Source of the DNA: Monosporascus cannonballus | Taxonomy: Eukaryota; Ascomycota; Sordariomycetes; Xylariales | DNA length: 64,000 nt | Assembly: GCA_004154925.1 (NCBI GenBank) | Contig: QJNS01000287.1 | Location: 29,567 to 93,566 of the forward strand | Direction: 5' to 3' | Shown: one piece after another, positions 21,866-31,673 of the stretch | Layout: every line of letters begins with the position of its first letter | How positions within the stretch are numbered: position 1 is the stretch's first letter | Translations under genes and position numbers: made by a program | The notes under the pieces: model-generated | The model's input: only the letters and a program-made list of their open reading frames with translations | Told to the model about the DNA's origin: nothing | Database searches by the model: none

Positions 21866-24254
21866 GGGTTCGATAGTATGAGGAAAGCTGAGTTGCGTGA
21901 TACTACGTGGCCATGTATCGTTCACCTGCTGAGACTTTAGTGATTTAATCTAGGGCAACCCACAAGAGAGGCGAATGGAACTTGGAGTTCTTTGGCGTAT
22001 CGTGGATGGTCCCCGAAACATTAGAAAAATTTCAAGAGGAAGCATGCATTTCCCGACCCCCTTTGGCAAACCCTTAGAAGTGAGTCACATCAGGCAGAAA
22101 CGGAGGCCGTGCACATCTGCCGTGGCGCGCTTTGTCGCTCCAATGCAAACGGAACGATAGGTCTTGCTCAGTTAGAATGGCGGCAACCCGCTTCGGATCA
22201 TACGAGTGATATCTGGCTCTTGCCGCACTTCAAGTCGGGAAGAGACCAACGCAACACCGACAGGTCAGGTATGCATCAAGCATCATATTACTGTTCACGC
22301 AGGTTTAGATTGCGGGTAGTAGCTGCTCAAGGCTGGCTACGCTGCCGCCGCCTTGTGCTAAAGGGATTCTGGCTACGGGGAAGAAATGGGGAATGCGGCC
22401 GTTAAGATCTCACTGGTCCCAGAGTCCTTTGTGTTCTACGAAAAGTCTCCCATTGGGTTTTTATATTCAGCAGTAAGCGTTCACACCGCGGTATTCCTTT
22501 GCCGCGCCGTGGAGTGGGTAGAAGTCAGGAGGCCGAACAAGTTGGCCTATTGCTAACTACTGTTTTGGCACCGGCTAGCAAGTCGATTGGGTTGTTTGCA
22601 AATTCAATGTGTAATTTGCTGGCCGTTCGATGCTAAGGCTTACGTCCTTACCGTAAGGCAAAAGATAATCTAGGCACTCGATTAAACATCCAATCTTGTT
22701 GCGAGCGACCATTGACGGTGCCTCTCGGTATGTTCGTGCTATAACGTCCTGTACTACCGGATGAATTAACCTCGGCATCTCATGCACAACGGAATTGCTC
22801 TCTCAAGAAGGAAATCCCTGGCTTGTGGGGGTCATCTTTCCACGGCTACTCGGTCAGCTCTACGCTTAAATTAACTGTCCATCCCTTGGCTCTTGTCCTA
22901 AGTGAAGTCCCATCCCCAAACAAAACTTTGGACTTGGCATTGGAGGGAAAGGGGCCGAGACAACATTAGCTGTCTTTATCACACTCCGCTGCTAATCATG
23001 CATTAGTAAGCTCCTTTCGATCCTTTGGCCGCCGTGAATGGTTGATTCTGTGCCCTGAAAAGCACTTGGTGCTGCGCCCGGTTTCAGCAGCTTTGAGGCC
23101 TTCAATGTCTCAGTTTAGACCTACTTATGACGATTCTGTGCATATCGCTAGGGGTGAAGGGTGAACAGGACGAACCATTATTAAAGGTGGTGATAGAAGA
23201 ATTTCGAGAAATCGGATAAACCCCTAGGAGAATAGAGACTTGGGAGTATTAAGAACATTTCTTAATACGCATGTAGGCTAGGATGATGGACGGCTCGCCC
23301 TGATCTGAAGACTAATCAGAAGGAACGAACGAAGGCGGCTATGAGGAAGTCAGTTTGTCCAACATAGGCTGAACTCCCCTCAGATTCTAAACCAGGTGAC
23401 AGGTTTTGAGGGCATGGGGCTACGCAGCTCTCTACCAGAGGGTGTTTGTCGTCTTACCCCTATTTAACCCCTTTTCAACGCAGTTGAGGCCCCATGGTTA
23501 CGAATGTAGGCGCAGAGGGAACCTCAGCGCTCGTGGTTTCCCCTGAGCTTGATAATGATAACGCGGGTCGCAACTTATGCTCCGAGAGTCACTAGCATCA
23601 CCGTATTATAGTAAGCCGTAATTGCTAGTTTCCAACTCACTCCAAATTGTAGCGGCGGCGCGAATAGGGATTGTTGTGACACGGCTTTCCGCTAAACATA
23701 CCCAGAAACTACGGTAGGTCGGTCCGACATGCCCGTTGATGTTTCCAAACCGCGTTATCGGTGGCAAATCCTAGTTTGTATGCATCAGCAGGTGCTTCTT
23801 ATTTCAATGTCGATACGATATTTTATCAAAATGAGTGAAACACATGTGCAAGTCCTTGCCGGAATACTTCCCGCGTCATGCAGATACCAGGGTCTCGTAC
23901 GTACTCTTCTATCTGGGTTCAACTTATAAATCAAACCGCTTGGCATCGTTCGTTGAAAACCAAGGCGAACGAATACCTTGCTACTTTGCTTGAGTCGTGA
24001 GCGCCACTCAGATCCGGATCGATGGTTTTCGGGATTAAGCTAAACAGGAATTCAACTTTTTTTTTCATGCGAAGCGCTGTGCCCTGTTGCGTAACAGTCA
24101 GGTCTCACAGTTGGTCTCTCCATCCCAGGTTCCCACTTTGGGGTCGTGGTGACGTCATCCTCCGACATGGAAGAGCTCCAACAGATCTGGACCAACATAT
24201 CTCATTAAATATGATCTTCATATAAAGGCAGCGTCTAGATTTCAATTTGAGAAT
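21866..24254. other. 2.4-kb intergenic region between divergent genes
   Basis: Lies between the starts of the helicase (minus) and SET-MYND (plus) genes and must hold both promoters. Only short frames occur, the longest about 98 codons (22109-22405 +). A minus-strand frame at 22575-22787 has no known motif. No repeat or RNA gene recognised. Confidence 0.4.
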
Positions 24255-26025
24255 ATGGATCCGTGCCCAGGCAACCAGGATGGGTTTCATGAGGATGCAG
24301 AGCTTTGCCATTATCTGCTGGGTGGTATTGCCACTACGCACTTCTTGGAGATACGAGAGTCCGAGATCTCCCGAGCAGGTTCTGGACTACTTGCAATGAA
24401 CGACATTCCCGAGGGCCAAGAAATCTTCCGATCGTCTCCCTTAGTCGAATGTGTCGCCGATGGGGTTGCAGATAGCGTCTGCGATTGGTGTTATGCGAAT
24501 ACGTTAAGCAGGGTCCACCCGAGCGGGCGGTTCCGCACCAAGGGGGATGCAGCGCCAGAGATTGAAGTGTGTCCGGGGTGTGGGAAATGCTATTACTGCT
24601 CGAAAGTAAGTGAGGGGATGCGAAGTTCCTATAAGACAGGAGACTAATAGAATATGACACCTAGTCGTGCCAAGACGAGGCCCGGGAAGCATACCACAAG
24701 CATGAATGTGAGCTTCTATCTAGGTTCTCGGAGCCGTCGTCAAAGACGCGCGCCTTGCATCGAATACTTGTAAAGGAGAAGAACGGCCTCTTGTCTCCCG
24801 AGGACAAGCGATCTTTGAAGTGTCTAGAGAGCCATTATGACGGCCGGCTATCAAGAGGTGACGGGGCTTCAATAGAAGAAATCGCTATAGCAGCTAAGGA
24901 GCGGACCGGAACCGATCTCGGTATCGCTGATATATCAAGACTATACTGTTCGGTAAGGAATCCTGTGGGCCACCTCTAAAGTTCGTTACGGTAGCCTAAC
25001 CTCATCCACTTGAGATCCTCACCAACAACATAAACATCCAAGAACCCGGGCAATCGCAGGTGCTAGGCACGGCACTTGACGTACCAATGGCTTTGATGAA
25101 CCATTCTTGTGAGCCAAACGTCTTGACGATCTTCCAAGGCAGCGAACTCCGCGTCCGTTCGTTACGGCCCATTAAAGCTGGGGAAGAGCTCTTGCAATGC
25201 TACACGGATGTCACATGCGATGTGTTGATGCGCCGCAAGCGACTGAAAGATCAGTTCTCCTTTGATTGCGCATGTAAGTTTAATGTCCTGTCCTTAGACT
25301 GGTTCCGTGGAATTGACGAATAGCCAAAATCAGGTCCGCGCTGCGAAAGGGAGTTTGAGAGTCATAAGCAAAGAACATTCAATAATATGTCGGAAGTGGA
25401 GTTCGTCCGCGAAGCCCAGGAAGAACTCACGGAGCTCATAAATAGCGCCATCATCAAAATGAAGACCTCCCCTGATGGGCTTCCTCTTGTAGAGCTGGAG
25501 GCCCGCGCAAGGAGTCTCGTGAATGATGCGTTTCCTGGGAGCCGGTGGCCCGATACCCTGGATCCGGTGCCCTTGCTATACAAGCGGCTAGGGAACATGC
25601 ACCTCTTACGGGGTAACGGCGTCGCTGCCTTCCAGTGCAGCATCAAAGGCTGCGCCTACACGGACTGGAAACTGGGTCCCGAGTGGGTCAATGACCTGCA
25701 CGACCTGATACGAATCATGACTGCTATCGTGGTTCAACCATCTGCTAGAGAGGTCTTCCGAGATCAGCACTTCCTGAGCAGCAGAGAGTTCTGGGACACG
25801 TATCATGGATTCTTGCACACGTTGCTCCTCACCTCACGGAACACCTTCGGATCCGATGCCAGTTACACTCGCGCGATCAAGAGGTGGTATGATGATACGT
25901 TGGAAGGCGCGGAAGAACCACTTCCTGGGTCTCCTGGTTTTGAGGATCGTTTCAAGGCCGCACATCGAAAGCTTCTTTCGTGGGCCGGAGTCAATGAGAT
26001 ATACTGGCAGATGTATACTCTTTGA
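24255..26025 (+). CDS. SET-MYND (SMYD-like) protein lysine methyltransferase
   Basis: Predicted S-adenosylmethionine-dependent lysine methyltransferase of the SMYD type. Four exons: 24255-24605, 24665-24952, 25015-25273 and 25334-26025, total 529 aa, each intron GT-AG and 59-62 bp. The split SET domain begins with AGSGLLAMNDIPEGQEIF. It is interrupted by a MYND finger (CDWC..., CPGCGKCYYC, then SCQDEA...HKHEC across the first intron). It resumes with LNxx-type MALMNHSCEPN and GEELLQCYTDV. A post-SET Cys cluster CACPRCERE spans the third intron. The C-terminal 200 residues are helical, as in SMYD proteins. The start is the first ATG of the open frame, with an upstream in-frame stop nearby. Target proteins are unknown. 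Confidence 0.88.
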
Positions 26026-26622
26026 GTATTTCAAACTATCTAGGTGCCCAGTTGTAACGGGCTGATCGGCGAAGGCGACCTTTGATTTATAGGCCGTTTT
26101 ATCAAAATTGACTATTCGATCTGAATTAGGCTCAGGTAAAGAGGGTACGCTGTGTTTTTAACTTTTATCAACAAAGTCCCTTTCTGTTATCGGTCAACTC
26201 TGCAACGTCACCGCCACGATAAAGGGAACCATAGGTTCATCATGGGTGATATTCGCCAGCATCCCGCATTGTCACTGGGGGAATCACCGAATGTCTTCAT
26301 CCGACGCAGGCTACAATCGAAAAATCATCTTATTCAACTAGTTGGCCGGGTCGATCCCAGGGCCGTCATAGATGAACTTCGGCTTGGTGAAACAAGTATT
26401 CCCTGTTACTTAGAATGCTTCCATAATATAAGGCAATAAAGTGATTCACTACTAGATTGGCTACCAAGTCGTCTTTTCACCATGCGTAGCCATTTTCCGT
26501 TAAAGAGAGGTTGATTTAATCTCTCTGAATGCCAAAATGCAGCTACCTAATACAACCCATTACCCTTATAGCTCCGGCGACTCCGTGGTAGCTCCTGGAT
26601 CCTGAGAGTTACCGATTCCGTC
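26026..26622. other. Intergenic region
   Basis: No gene recognised; a 95-codon frame at 26152-26439 has no motif. Likely contains the promoter of the downstream orphan gene. Confidence 0.4.
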
Positions 26623-27216
26623 ATGGGCTCAGTAGTCAAAAAGCCCGCATCGAACGGCCAGTCGTCGTCGACCAAAAACTCTGCATCTCAAAAAAAGGGA
26701 GCTATTACAAAGCCAAAGCGCGCTAAGCGGCCGCTCTCCCATGGCGATAAACTCGAGCTCGACGACCACGCCCCGTCGACCGACAAGGCTGCGCCCTTCC
26801 AAAAACGAAAACCATTCGACCGCAACGAAATCAACCAGCTAATCGATTTCGCGCCAGACATGCTCGAGGACTACATAAAGTCCTGCGAACTGATCTACAC
26901 TTTTAAGCAGAATAATGTGGAAGAGCCGACTGATATAGAAGGGCTACTACCGCCAATCCAAGATCACGTCACCGTGTATGATGGGGAGCAGGACGAAGTT
27001 CCGGATATCTATCTATTACGTCCCCCTGCGCTCCTCGGCTGGCCAGAACTGGGGCTGGGAGTGCACCGGGAGCCACTCGAACCCCGCACCGCGCTGGACT
27101 GGAAAACGTTGGGCCCCTTTGATAATTTCGGTGGCGAGGGAGGGGAGTGCGAGCAGAGATGGAGAGGGTTAGACGACGAGCAGTGGATAGAAGTGGATGC
27201 CCTTGAGGATATATGA
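26623..27216 (+). CDS. Orphan basic/acidic protein, first of a tandem pair
   Basis: Single-exon ORF of 197 aa from ATG. No known domain. The N-terminus is Lys/Ser-rich and ends in a bipartite-like nuclear signal (KPKRAKRP). The middle is acidic. The C-terminus carries the motif RWRGLDDEQWIEVDALEDI. The next gene downstream, at 27678, has the same layout: a basic start with RAKRP and an end reading KWRAEEDRQWREVDVRADI, with matching W, R, D, Q, W, E, V, D and I. Both also carry LEPR upstream of that motif. I infer a diverged tandem duplication. Nuclear location is a guess from the basic cluster. Confidence 0.65.
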   Translation: MGSVVKKPASNGQSSSTKNSASQKKGAITKPKRAKRPLSHGDKLELDDHAPSTDKAAPFQKRKPFDRNEINQLIDFAPDMLEDYIKSCELIYTFKQNNVEEPTDIEGLLPPIQDHVTVYDGEQDEVPDIYLLRPPALLGWPELGLGVHREPLEPRTALDWKTLGPFDNFGGEGGECEQRWRGLDDEQWIEVDALEDI

Positions 27217-27677
27217 ATGCCTTGGAAGGAATGATTCTCATCTACCTGGTTTAGATAGTTTGGCCTTGGAAATAAAAACGGGCTGCTGGGATTGCTGGGG
27301 CTCATTGTAGGCAATATACTGTGGCGCAGTGAAGAAAACGAGGACTCGTATTCCTACATGATTCTATGTATTGTCCAAGACTGACTGCGATTCCGGCACT
27401 GTTAATCATCGTTTATAGCTTGGTCTGAGAGGTCCCCCAGTCCAGTATCCATAATTATTCACCAGGGAAATAACTGATTCATCGCCATTAAGGGTTTTCT
27501 CGGATATAGCCTTATGCTAGGATTCACTGCCCATATCGGTCATAAAACTAGAGGCTTACTATGCTACTTAATCACTTAAATTCCCGCCGTTTTCACTTTG
27601 TGTAATACAAATTGTCGTTCTGGCCCGGCAACTTCGTAGCATATTCTGGCTTCTGAGAGAAACTAACGAACCCCAAC
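27217..27677. other. Intergenic between the tandem orphans
   Basis: No gene or known motif; presumed 3' flank of the first and promoter of the second orphan gene. Confidence 0.4.
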
Positions 27678-28310
27678 ATGCCTCGAGCAAGCAAGAAGAC
27701 TGTGTCAACCAGTCAGCCCACCTCGGCTACAGGAGCCGCACCATGTAAAAGGCGCGCTCCTGCTACCAAGTCAACGAGAGCTAAGAGGCCTGCCCCAAGT
27801 GACGAGGCGGCCCAAACGGAACACCACGCTGCATCAACAGCCACGGCACCGCCGGCCGAACAGCCGCCGCCCCTCAAGAGGCAGAAACTAGTCGATGGAG
27901 AGCCAGAGGAGAAGCCGGACATAACAGCACCGTTTAGACTACCGGACATATTCGGAAAGCGACACATTGGTCGCAGAGGCAAAGGGGAAGACCTGACACC
28001 GATGAAGCGGATGCCAATCAAGTACCACCGGGACAAGGGTGGATACTCGGACATATGGGGAATGGGCAGGGTCCTCCCCAGTTTGCTTAAACTTCCGAGA
28101 CAGAAACCAGGAAATGACCTGGAACCACGAAAGCATTTGCATACGCTCGAACCCCGTATCAAGACTACGGAAGATTCAGAACTCTTGCGTAGCTTTTACA
28201 GGAGAGGTCACGACGGTCTTGGGGGCAGAGAGAAGTGGAGAGCGGAGGAAGATAGACAGTGGAGGGAAGTGGATGTGCGTGCGGATATTGGAAAGCCTTG
28301 GGGGGGATGA
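27678..28310 (+). CDS. Orphan basic protein, second of a tandem pair
   Basis: Single-exon ORF of 210 aa, ATG in a favourable AACATGC context. The first 75 residues are low-complexity, rich in Ala, Pro, Thr and Lys, with KSTRAKRP and LKRQK basic clusters. The middle (FRLPDIFGKRH... GYSDIWGMGRVLPSLLKLPRQ) looks folded but matches nothing I know. The C-terminal motif KWRAEEDRQWREVDVRADI is shared with the upstream neighbour, while the middle parts are not alignable by eye. This points to rapid divergence between two copies. Function unknown; a chromatin or nuclear role is only suggested by the basic clusters. Confidence 0.65.
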   Translation: MPRASKKTVSTSQPTSATGAAPCKRRAPATKSTRAKRPAPSDEAAQTEHHAASTATAPPAEQPPPLKRQKLVDGEPEEKPDITAPFRLPDIFGKRHIGRRGKGEDLTPMKRMPIKYHRDKGGYSDIWGMGRVLPSLLKLPRQKPGNDLEPRKHLHTLEPRIKTTEDSELLRSFYRRGHDGLGGREKWRAEEDRQWREVDVRADIGKPWGG

Positions 28311-29550
28311 TTCTGCTTTATGGTGTTGTCAGAACTAGACCTTAGTATCTAGGTGTAGGGTACCTACCTGAGTTGTCTCGTCCTCACTCGAGCTACACCT
28401 TAGGTTTAACATACATAGTTGGAGCAGACACCGTACGTATCCGATCCCGCTCCACTATAGAATGATACCTTTATCAGCCAAACACAGCCCGCAGAGAGGA
28501 GCTTTGCCGCCAAGGGGACAAACGATCCCGCCCTATCCACTCCCGGGGTTCCACCGTCGACACACGATTGCAGCTAATGTAGCTAAACTACATCGCTTTA
28601 TTGTTTTCGCGTTCGCATTCGCCTCCACATTACATGTGACAGTTCGCATAAGCGTTAGCCGCGCACTCTCCGCTTCCTCACCAGCCGTCCCCTGTGAACT
28701 CCAAAGAAGTATAAGGTCGTCGTCCCTCTGCTCAGGGCCTCCGGCAAGTCATTTCGAATATACAATTATTGACATGGAAGGCAAAACGCAATCCTAGAAG
28801 GCATACGCATAAGTCTCGATGGAAGCCCATACGATCCTCATCCGCCAGCTCCACGTACGAATACAGTAGGATCCATTACGGTCGCCTTGCTTTTCACATG
28901 GCTCTCTGTGTCCCGCAAGTCCACGCTATGGTCCTCCACGCTATGTCTACCATCTAATGCATTGACAATACTCCCTAGGTGTCACGGTTAATTCCCATAT
29001 TTCAACGCTCGTAAGATCACAACTCATTGCCAGCACGGATCCAATAGGGGTAATTGTGGGAACGTCTAACACCTCTATTGCAGGGTGGGGTAACGGTTCT
29101 TAATTCAACGTCAGCTCTTGGCATTGCCTAAAACATTGTCCGGAAAGATTTCTCACTGGAGCACATTTCGTGGGAATATGTTCAAGTACACTTATAATCA
29201 ATATTTGCGATTAACTCTCTGGTGGTGGCCGGTGCACGTACGCGCCTAGCGCTAGGCTACACGTACTCGGTATTCAACAGTCCGTTCCAATTCCGTAGAA
29301 GGGACTCGAGCTTATGTATATGTCGTCCAATAGACTAACTCTCGGCTACCACCCTAAGACGTGATTCCCCGCTGTCATTCTGCCGCTCATATTAACGATC
29401 CCATCGAGCTCTCTACCAGCGGCCGCGAAATCCATCATCGCCCCTAAATCTCCACGACGTGTTTGTCTTTCGAAGAGCCTTAGTTTCGGCTCCTGTAACA
29501 CAGCCAAGATTAGCGGATACTTAGCGGGGAGTAACTGACTGCACTGTGTA
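28311..29550. other. Intergenic, nothing recognised
   Basis: Only short frames (111 codons at 28462-28797). No repeats or RNA genes recognised. Part of 29346-29550 could be a second exon of the small gene that follows. Confidence 0.4.
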
Positions 29551-29787
29551 CTAACATTGACGATTCTTGTCCCAGTTCCTTGGCATGCCTCTGTAGTGGG
29601 TGGGTAGTCTCTTGGCCGGTGCGGTATCCGGAGTGTCGGGCTCGCCTCCAGACTCGCCGTCATTGGCGGACTCGTCGTTAGACGTCTTCTGGCTTTCGCT
29701 AGGTTTCATCAACGGTACGGCTTGCTCTTGTCCTTTGTCCGACTGTCCGGGCATCACGTCAGGGTTCGTTGAATCCTGATCGGCCAT
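29551..29787 (-). CDS. Small acidic Ser/Glu-rich hypothetical protein
   Basis: ORF of 78 aa from the ATG at 29787, which has a strong context (ATCAAGATGGCC). An upstream in-frame ATG exists at 29886, but the stretch between them reads like 5' leader. The protein is hydrophilic and rich in Ser, Glu, Asp and Pro (MADQDSTNPDV..., DGESGGEPDTPDT), with a short basic end (RGMPRNWDKNRQC). A GT just before the stop could be a donor joining to an acceptor at about 29492 (TGTTACAG) and add some 25 residues; I cannot decide this. No family known. Confidence 0.35.
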   Translation of the reverse strand: MADQDSTNPDVMPGQSDKGQEQAVPLMKPSESQKTSNDESANDGESGGEPDTPDTAPAKRLPTHYRGMPRNWDKNRQC

Positions 29788-30201
29788 CTTGATCGTGTCG
29801 AATGTAATGATGCTGTTAAGGATAGGCGGCTCTGTTTTGGTGATGGAAGATTTAGGGAAAGTTAAGGTAGATATGGTTGGTTTCATGATAGGAAGTGAAG
29901 GTCCAGGAGTCAGGGAGACCCGGTTTCTGGAGCAAACCTACATGTGTGCTTGTGGGACGGGTTGGCGCCATGCCTCCGTCTTTCAGTACCACATTTGACA
30001 AATGACAGTCATACGGTCTATGCATGGATCTATATGTGTCCGAAGGTTCGAGTTATGTATGACAGTCACTTGACAATTCGGTTGGCTAGACTAGTGAAAT
30101 ATATCTTCTACCACCAATGAAACATATCTTCACAGCAGCCACGACGGCCCCGGACCCCTCCATACACTTCAAAATCCTGGAGAGTAGCCCGATTCGGATA
30201 T
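29788..30201. other. Intergenic region
   Basis: Nothing recognised. Confidence 0.35.
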
Positions 30202-31171
30202 CTACTTAGTCCACCGCCCATTCGTCCCTACTCCACCCGAGACGTGAACCCCTCCTATAGGGCTTTGGGCACCGATCCATCTAAGTTGAGTGGACAACGA
30301 CCCCCGCATTAGCACCTCATCCACACCAGGTAACCCGCAAGCTGAGCTGCCCCCATCTGGAAGTGGTGGTAACGAAGCGCCTGCTGGCAGGATTACGGGG
30401 ATGCACCATAACCAGTTACCACCACGGAACATCAGCGCGCCTAGGTATACTCCTTCCTCGTCAAACATGACACGGTCGCTACCGGGCGCGCTTCCTCCGT
30501 GGAAAAGATGGCCGTCCATTTGCAACGGGAACATGAAGGGCGCGCCACGGACTTGGCCTAGGTTGGGGCGGCGCACGTATGTGTGCCTCTCTGTGTCCGA
30601 GAAGATGACGATGTGGGGGTAGTAATCCCGCTGAAACGCGACCTGTGGAAGATGTCCTCCTGTCGAAGTCGGTTTCTTTCTTGCAACGCCGCCCATAGGT
30701 CCCTCTCATGGTAGACCATGGACGCGACTGGGATGTTCAAGGGGTAGAAGCAGTAGACGAGATGGGTTGTCTGGTTAGTTGGGTGGTCTGCATTGTACCG
30801 CGAGATCGCATCGTCGATTTCATCGCGAGCTATCCCCTGGGATCTAAGCGAGTCAGTAGCGGGATGGTTTGCCTTCAATTGTGCAGCGTCGGTCTGCTCT
30901 GCAATATGATCCCGAGAGGGGAGGGCATCGTGCCCGTAAACGTTGGTGTCGTTTCTTCTCTCATGGCGCACTGTCGGGGTAATGGCCGAATCGTGGTTGG
31001 CAGCCAGAGTCGGCACATACCCGCCTCCCCCCGGATGTGGTAGACAGGGCCGCCAATGCCGTGTGACTTGGGGGTGCTGGCATCGACGTCAGCGGCTAGG
31101 CGATGCAGTGGAGAAATGACCAAGGCGTAGACACAGGAGAGGGTTGTGAGGAATGTAACGAAGAACTGCAT
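30202..31171 (-). pseudogene. Secreted RNase-T1-fold-like protein, catalytic residues lost, frame broken
   Basis: ATG at 31171 starts a clear signal peptide (MQFFVTFLTTLSCVYALV). A 50-bp intron (31020-30971, GTATGT...GACAG) joins to a hydrophilic middle part with a possible first disulphide Cys (HLVYCFYPL) and a helix (ERDLWAALQERN). The C-terminal part lies in another frame and resembles guanyl-specific ribonucleases of the N1/T1 family: DYYPHIV holds the active-site His, and GSDRVMF holds the Arg. The general-base Glu position reads FMFPL and the second His position reads LMFRG, so both are lost; a Cys follows in LWCIPV. Between middle and end (about 30620-30690) no normal intron fits, so a one-base frameshift or a non-canonical intron must be assumed. 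RNase-like proteins without catalysis are known as effectors in some plant-pathogenic fungi; that role is inference. Confidence 0.6.
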
Positions 31172-31673
31172 TTTGCAGCGTGAGTTCCTTTTGGTCAGCT
31201 GTGTTGTGTTAACGGGCATGGATGTCTTGTTTCTCCATAGCCGTGGATGTAGTTTATGTAGAGAAAAGCAGGGTTTATGCAGAAATTAATAGCATGAGTG
31301 TGGAGAGGAAAAGGACTTACGCGGAAAGAAGCATAGCTTATATAGGAGGAACTTCAAAGGTAGGATAGGGGCATGTAAAGGTTACCGGAAGACGGAGTTG
31401 GGTGGAACAATGATAGGCAAACGATACGTAAATGGCGTCCTTATCTTCCTCAGATCATAGAAGGTAAGTACATTGGTAGTTCTCAATGGAAGGGTAGCCC
31501 ACCACAAGGGCAGATTCCTAAGTCGGGATTGATCACGGCACTCCCGTCTCTTCTCGAAATATGTAGTGGATAGAATACAGACCAGATTCTAGATTAAGAG
31601 ATAAATCTAAGAGGACTGCCATTTGGCATACTCAAAACGGCTGGTTGTTGATGTCGTAGACTAACTATTACAG
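31172..31673. other. Intergenic region
   Basis: Between two minus-strand genes; contains the upstream region of the RNase-like gene. Nothing specific recognised. Confidence 0.4.
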
